64,000 bases of DNA from assembly GCF_012932915.1 (NCBI RefSeq), contig NZ_VCQU01000005.1:372001-436000 (forward strand). Direction: 5' to 3'. Shown in pieces: positions 61,414-64,000 of the stretch (position 1 is the first letter of the stretch; each line of letters opens with the position of its first letter). Origin of the DNA: Antrihabitans stalactiti (GTDB lineage: Bacteria; Actinomycetota; Actinomycetes; Mycobacteriales; Mycobacteriaceae). The position numbers and the translations under genes are program-made. The notes below the pieces were generated by a model. The model did not search any database. It saw only the letters and a list, made by a program, of their open reading frames with translations, and had not been told where the DNA came from.

Positions 61414-62415
61414 CTATTTGTGTGTGGGCCCGACGCTTGAATTCGCGGGCGCAAGTCTCGAAACCGAATCTACGTTGCCCTCGTGGCGCCGCAGGAACCG
61501 GTTCGCCGACTCCGTCGCACGGCTGATCAGGCGCCGACTTTCGGCGGCTTCGGACAGGGTGGGAAGTGTCGGAAGCGGGCCGCCGCGCCACTCGCCGAGT
61601 GCACTCGCGAGGACGGGCAGAACGAGCTTCGCGGCCAGTTCGTAGCCGGCGGCGGAGGGGTGGAAACCGTCCGAGGAGAACATCCTGTCCGGTGCTGCGA
61701 GGAACTCGGGTGAGAGCAGGTCGGCCATGGCGACCGGATGCCCGCCTGCTGCTGTTGTCTCCGCGGATTGGGCACGCGCAAGTAGCAGGCCCCATTCCCG
61801 CACCACCGTGCGGAGCGGCTGGGGGATGGCGGTGACGATTCCAAGGTCCGGGCACGTGCCGACCACAACGACGGCACCGCTTTGACGCAGCCGTCGCACC
61901 GCGTCGCCGAGGCGCTCGGCGGAGCGTCCGATCGAGTGCTTCTTGGTGACGTCGTTTGCGCCGACGAAGATCACCGCAGCATCCGGCGGTCGTCCCGCGA
62001 CGAACATCGCGTCGACCTGGCCCTTCAGCCCTTTCGACGTCGCGCCCGAGATGGCCTTGGTGCTCAGGCGGATTCGTTTTCCAGTTTCTTCGGCAAGACC
62101 ACGCGCAATCCGCACTCCAGGAACTTCGTCGGCGACGACGCAGCCGAGCCCCGCAGCCGTCGAATCGCCGAAGATCATCAGGTAGATGTCGTACTGAGCG
62201 CCCATGCGCCATGGTTCGGGTTTGCCGCTGCCCGCGACGTAAATGCCGTCCGCTTCAGGCGGTTTCGCGGTGTTGCGGCCGATCACTCCGCGCGCGGCGC
62301 TCGCCTGCGACATCAAGTGTTTGTACGCGGCCCACGACACCGTCCCCGCGCTCGAGCCGGCAACCACGGTTGCAGCTCCGGTGGCTACCGCGGTTCGCCA
62401 TCCCGTGACAGACAT
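61414..62415 (-). CDS. Exported SGNH/GDSL hydrolase
   Basis: A 333-residue SGNH hydrolase. A hydrophobic N-terminus (about 7-30) is a signal or anchor. Block I FGDSTAAGLG near 82-91 (nucleophile Ser84), block III GANDVT near 152 and block V DGFHPS near 248 are present, with Gly in TKAISGATS (block II). It should be a lipid or acetyl esterase in the envelope. Position matches Rv1075c. It ends 8 bases before the thiolase start. Confidence 0.92.
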   Translation of the reverse strand: MSVTGWRTAVATGAATVVAGSSAGTVSWAAYKHLMSQASAARGVIGRNTAKPPEADGIYVAGSGKPEPWRMGAQYDIYLMIFGDSTAAGLGCVVADEVPGVRIARGLAEETGKRIRLSTKAISGATSKGLKGQVDAMFVAGRPPDAAVIFVGANDVTKKHSIGRSAERLGDAVRRLRQSGAVVVVGTCPDLGIVTAIPQPLRTVVREWGLLLARAQSAETTAAGGHPVAMADLLSPEFLAAPDRMFSSDGFHPSAAGYELAAKLVLPVLASALGEWRGGPLPTLPTLSEAAESRRLISRATESANRFLRRHEGNVDSVSRLAPANSSVGPTHK

Positions 62416-62512
62416 TGCTGATGCACCTTTCGAAATCGGTCAGGCAACACAAATCTAACCGCTTTCGACCGCCTCCGCCCGGAGGTCCCGCGCACTCTGG
62501 GAACATGGGGGC

Positions 62513-63898
62513 ATGCGCATCGCAGATCACATCACCGATCTCATCGGCAACACACCCCTGGTCAAGTTGTCCTCGGTAGTCGGAAGCAACGCAGGCCTCG
62601 TAGCCGCGAAAATCGAGTACATGAATCCGGGCGGGAGCTCGAAAGATCGAATCGCGGTGAAGATGGTCGACGCCGCCGAGAAGTCGGGCGCGTTGAAGCC
62701 GGGCGGAACGATCGTCGAGCCGACGTCCGGCAATACGGGAATCGGTCTTGCCCTCGTCGCGCAGAAGCGCGGCTACAAATGCGTTTTCGTGTGCCCGGAC
62801 AAGGTGGGTGAGGACAAGCGCAACGTCCTCAAGGCCTACGGCGCCGAAGTCGTCGTCTGCCCGACCGCCGTGGCACCGGAGCACCCGGACAGCTACTACA
62901 ACGTCTCCGACCGCTTGGTCCGTGAGATCGAGGGCGCCTGGAAGCCGGACCAGTACTCCAACCCAGGTGGTCCGGAGAGTCATTACGAGACGACAGGTCC
63001 GGAGATCTGGCGAGACACCGACGGTAAGGTCACGCACTTCGTCGCCGGAGTCGGCACCGGCGGCACCATCACTGGCGCAGGGCGGTATCTGAAAGAGGTA
63101 TCCGGCGGCAAGGTCAAAGTCGTCGGGGTGGACCCCGAAGGCTCGGTGTACTCGGGCGGCACAGGTCGGCCGTATCTCGTCGAAGGTGTCGGCGAAGATT
63201 TCTGGCCATCGGCGTACGACGCCAGCATTCCCGACGAGATCATCGCCGTATCCGACGCCGATTCGTTCGACATGACGAGGCGGCTGGCTCGCGAGGAAGG
63301 ACTCTTGGTCGGCGGGTCGTGCGGCATGGCGGTCGTCGCGGCGATCGAAGTTGCCGAACGGGAAGGACCGGATTCGCTGGTCGTCGTGCTGCTGCCCGAC
63401 GGTGGCCGCGGCTATTTGTCGAAGATCTTCAACGACAAGTGGATGTCGTCCTACGGCTTCCTCCGCACGCGACTCGACGGCAAGACCGACGTGCCGACGG
63501 TCGGCGACGTGTTGCGCGGCAAGTCGGGCGAACTGCCGGCCCTCGTGCACACGCACCCGTCGGAGACCTTGCGCGACGCGATCGAGATCCTTCGCGAGTA
63601 CGGCGTATCGCAGATGCCGGTGGTCGGTGCCGAACCACCCGTCATGATGGGCGAGGTGGCAGGCAGCGTCTCCGAACGCGACCTGCTCTCGGCGGTGTTC
63701 GAAGGTCGTGCGGCACTTGCCGATCCGGTGTCGAAGCACATGAGTGCCCCGTTCCCGCTGATCGGCGCGGGCGAGCCGGTGAGCGTCGCGACGAAATCGC
63801 TGGGTGAGACCGACGCCTTGATGGTTGTCGACGACGGCAAGCCGGTCGGCGTGATCACCCGGCACGATCTGCTGGGTTTCCTCAGCGGCGGCGCGTAA
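62513..63898 (+). CDS. cbs: Cystathionine beta-synthase
   Basis: A 461-residue PLP enzyme that joins homocysteine and serine to cystathionine. PLP lysine Lys44 (NPGGSSKDRIAV), phosphate-binding GTGGTITG near 184, SGNTGIG near 74, and Ser in GGSCGMA near 268. The C-terminus from about 335 has two CBS domains (VGDVLRGKSGEL..., VSKHMSAPFPLIGAGEPV). Known mycobacterial Cbs has the same order. The start 12 bases from a GGGG tract is acceptable. Divergent from the SGNH gene. Confidence 0.95.
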   Translation: MRIADHITDLIGNTPLVKLSSVVGSNAGLVAAKIEYMNPGGSSKDRIAVKMVDAAEKSGALKPGGTIVEPTSGNTGIGLALVAQKRGYKCVFVCPDKVGEDKRNVLKAYGAEVVVCPTAVAPEHPDSYYNVSDRLVREIEGAWKPDQYSNPGGPESHYETTGPEIWRDTDGKVTHFVAGVGTGGTITGAGRYLKEVSGGKVKVVGVDPEGSVYSGGTGRPYLVEGVGEDFWPSAYDASIPDEIIAVSDADSFDMTRRLAREEGLLVGGSCGMAVVAAIEVAEREGPDSLVVVLLPDGGRGYLSKIFNDKWMSSYGFLRTRLDGKTDVPTVGDVLRGKSGELPALVHTHPSETLRDAIEILREYGVSQMPVVGAEPPVMMGEVAGSVSERDLLSAVFEGRAALADPVSKHMSAPFPLIGAGEPVSVATKSLGETDALMVVDDGKPVGVITRHDLLGFLSGGA

Positions 63899-63901
63899 CA
63901 G

Positions 63902-64000
63902 TCACTGCCACTTCTGCACGTTTTCCACCGACTGGATGTCTTTCGCGACGAGCGTACGGTCCTCGTCCGAGAGTTCGATTTTTTGCAGTTCGGTGAGGTA
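63902..64000 (-). CDS. C-terminal end of a protein cut by the window edge
   Basis: The last 32 codons before the stop read YLTELQKIELSDEDRTLVAK and end in VENVQKWQ. No family can be named from so little. It is convergent with cbs, 3 bases away. Confidence 0.5.
   Translation of the reverse strand, partial: YLTELQKIELSDEDRTLVAKDIQSVENVQKWQ

Noticed and set aside
60188-62212. Extended thiolase fusion of 674 residues
   Set aside because: The upstream part of the frame is the shadow of the SGNH hydrolase gene; the thiolase begins at MPEAVIV.

Overview
The window is GC-rich, densely packed actinobacterial DNA. Three things point to a mycolic-acid actinomycete of the Rhodococcus/Nocardia/Gordonia type: YrbE/Mce transporter genes with an MceG-type ATPase, a DesA3-like desaturase paired with its reductase, and, at the right end, the order Bax-inhibitor-like protein, thiolase, SGNH hydrolase, cystathionine beta-synthase, which is also known around fadA3 and cbs in Mycobacterium tuberculosis. 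The genus is inferred, not proven.

Bases 1-31,450 hold one large catabolic region with several divergent operons. It contains the start of a YrbE-YrbE-Mce importer operon; an operon with a DUF2236 (Lcp/MpaB-like) oxygenase, a short-chain dehydrogenase (SDR), a two-gene acyl-CoA dehydrogenase pair and a quinone-oxidoreductase-like enzyme; an operon with two aldehyde dehydrogenases, an enoyl-CoA hydratase and MceG; an operon with a PhaC-like synthase and a small partner; a second FadE pair with an acyl-CoA synthetase; an alpha-methylacyl-CoA racemase; a thiolase with two enoyl-CoA hydratases; a second acyl-CoA synthetase; a 3-alpha-hydroxysteroid-dehydrogenase-like SDR; and three TetR regulators. 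Read together, this is import, oxidative cleavage, aldehyde oxidation, CoA activation, racemisation at a methyl branch and beta-oxidation of a bulky methyl-branched lipid, plausibly isoprenoid or steroid-like. A spaced palindrome, GACA-N12-TGTC, lies in every main promoter region of this 30 kb, and I found no copy in the later intergenic stretches I read. I regard this as the main discovery: a probable single TetR-controlled regulon.

Bases 31,455-33,130 are a scar: a frameshifted tyrosine-recombinase relic, non-coding debris with short repeats, and the isolated 3' half of a tRNA gene, as expected of a decayed integrated element.

Bases 33,130-42,250 carry a 3-hydroxybutyrate dehydrogenase and MHS-type transporter divergent from a LysR regulator; an N-acyl-D-amino-acid deacylase/TetR/hydrolase operon behind a strong 33-bp palindrome; and the desaturase/reductase pair.

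Bases 42,500-64,000 are mixed and mostly housekeeping: an MFS exporter divergent from an HD-GYP/LuxR fusion, a thiolase, AraC regulator, methyltransferases, patatin, ribose-5-phosphate isomerase A, two tandem secreted low-complexity paralogues, an ECF sigma factor with its DGPF partner, a serine beta-lactamase-like esterase, then the conserved block ending in cbs. No rRNA, complete tRNA, CRISPR array or intact insertion sequence was seen.
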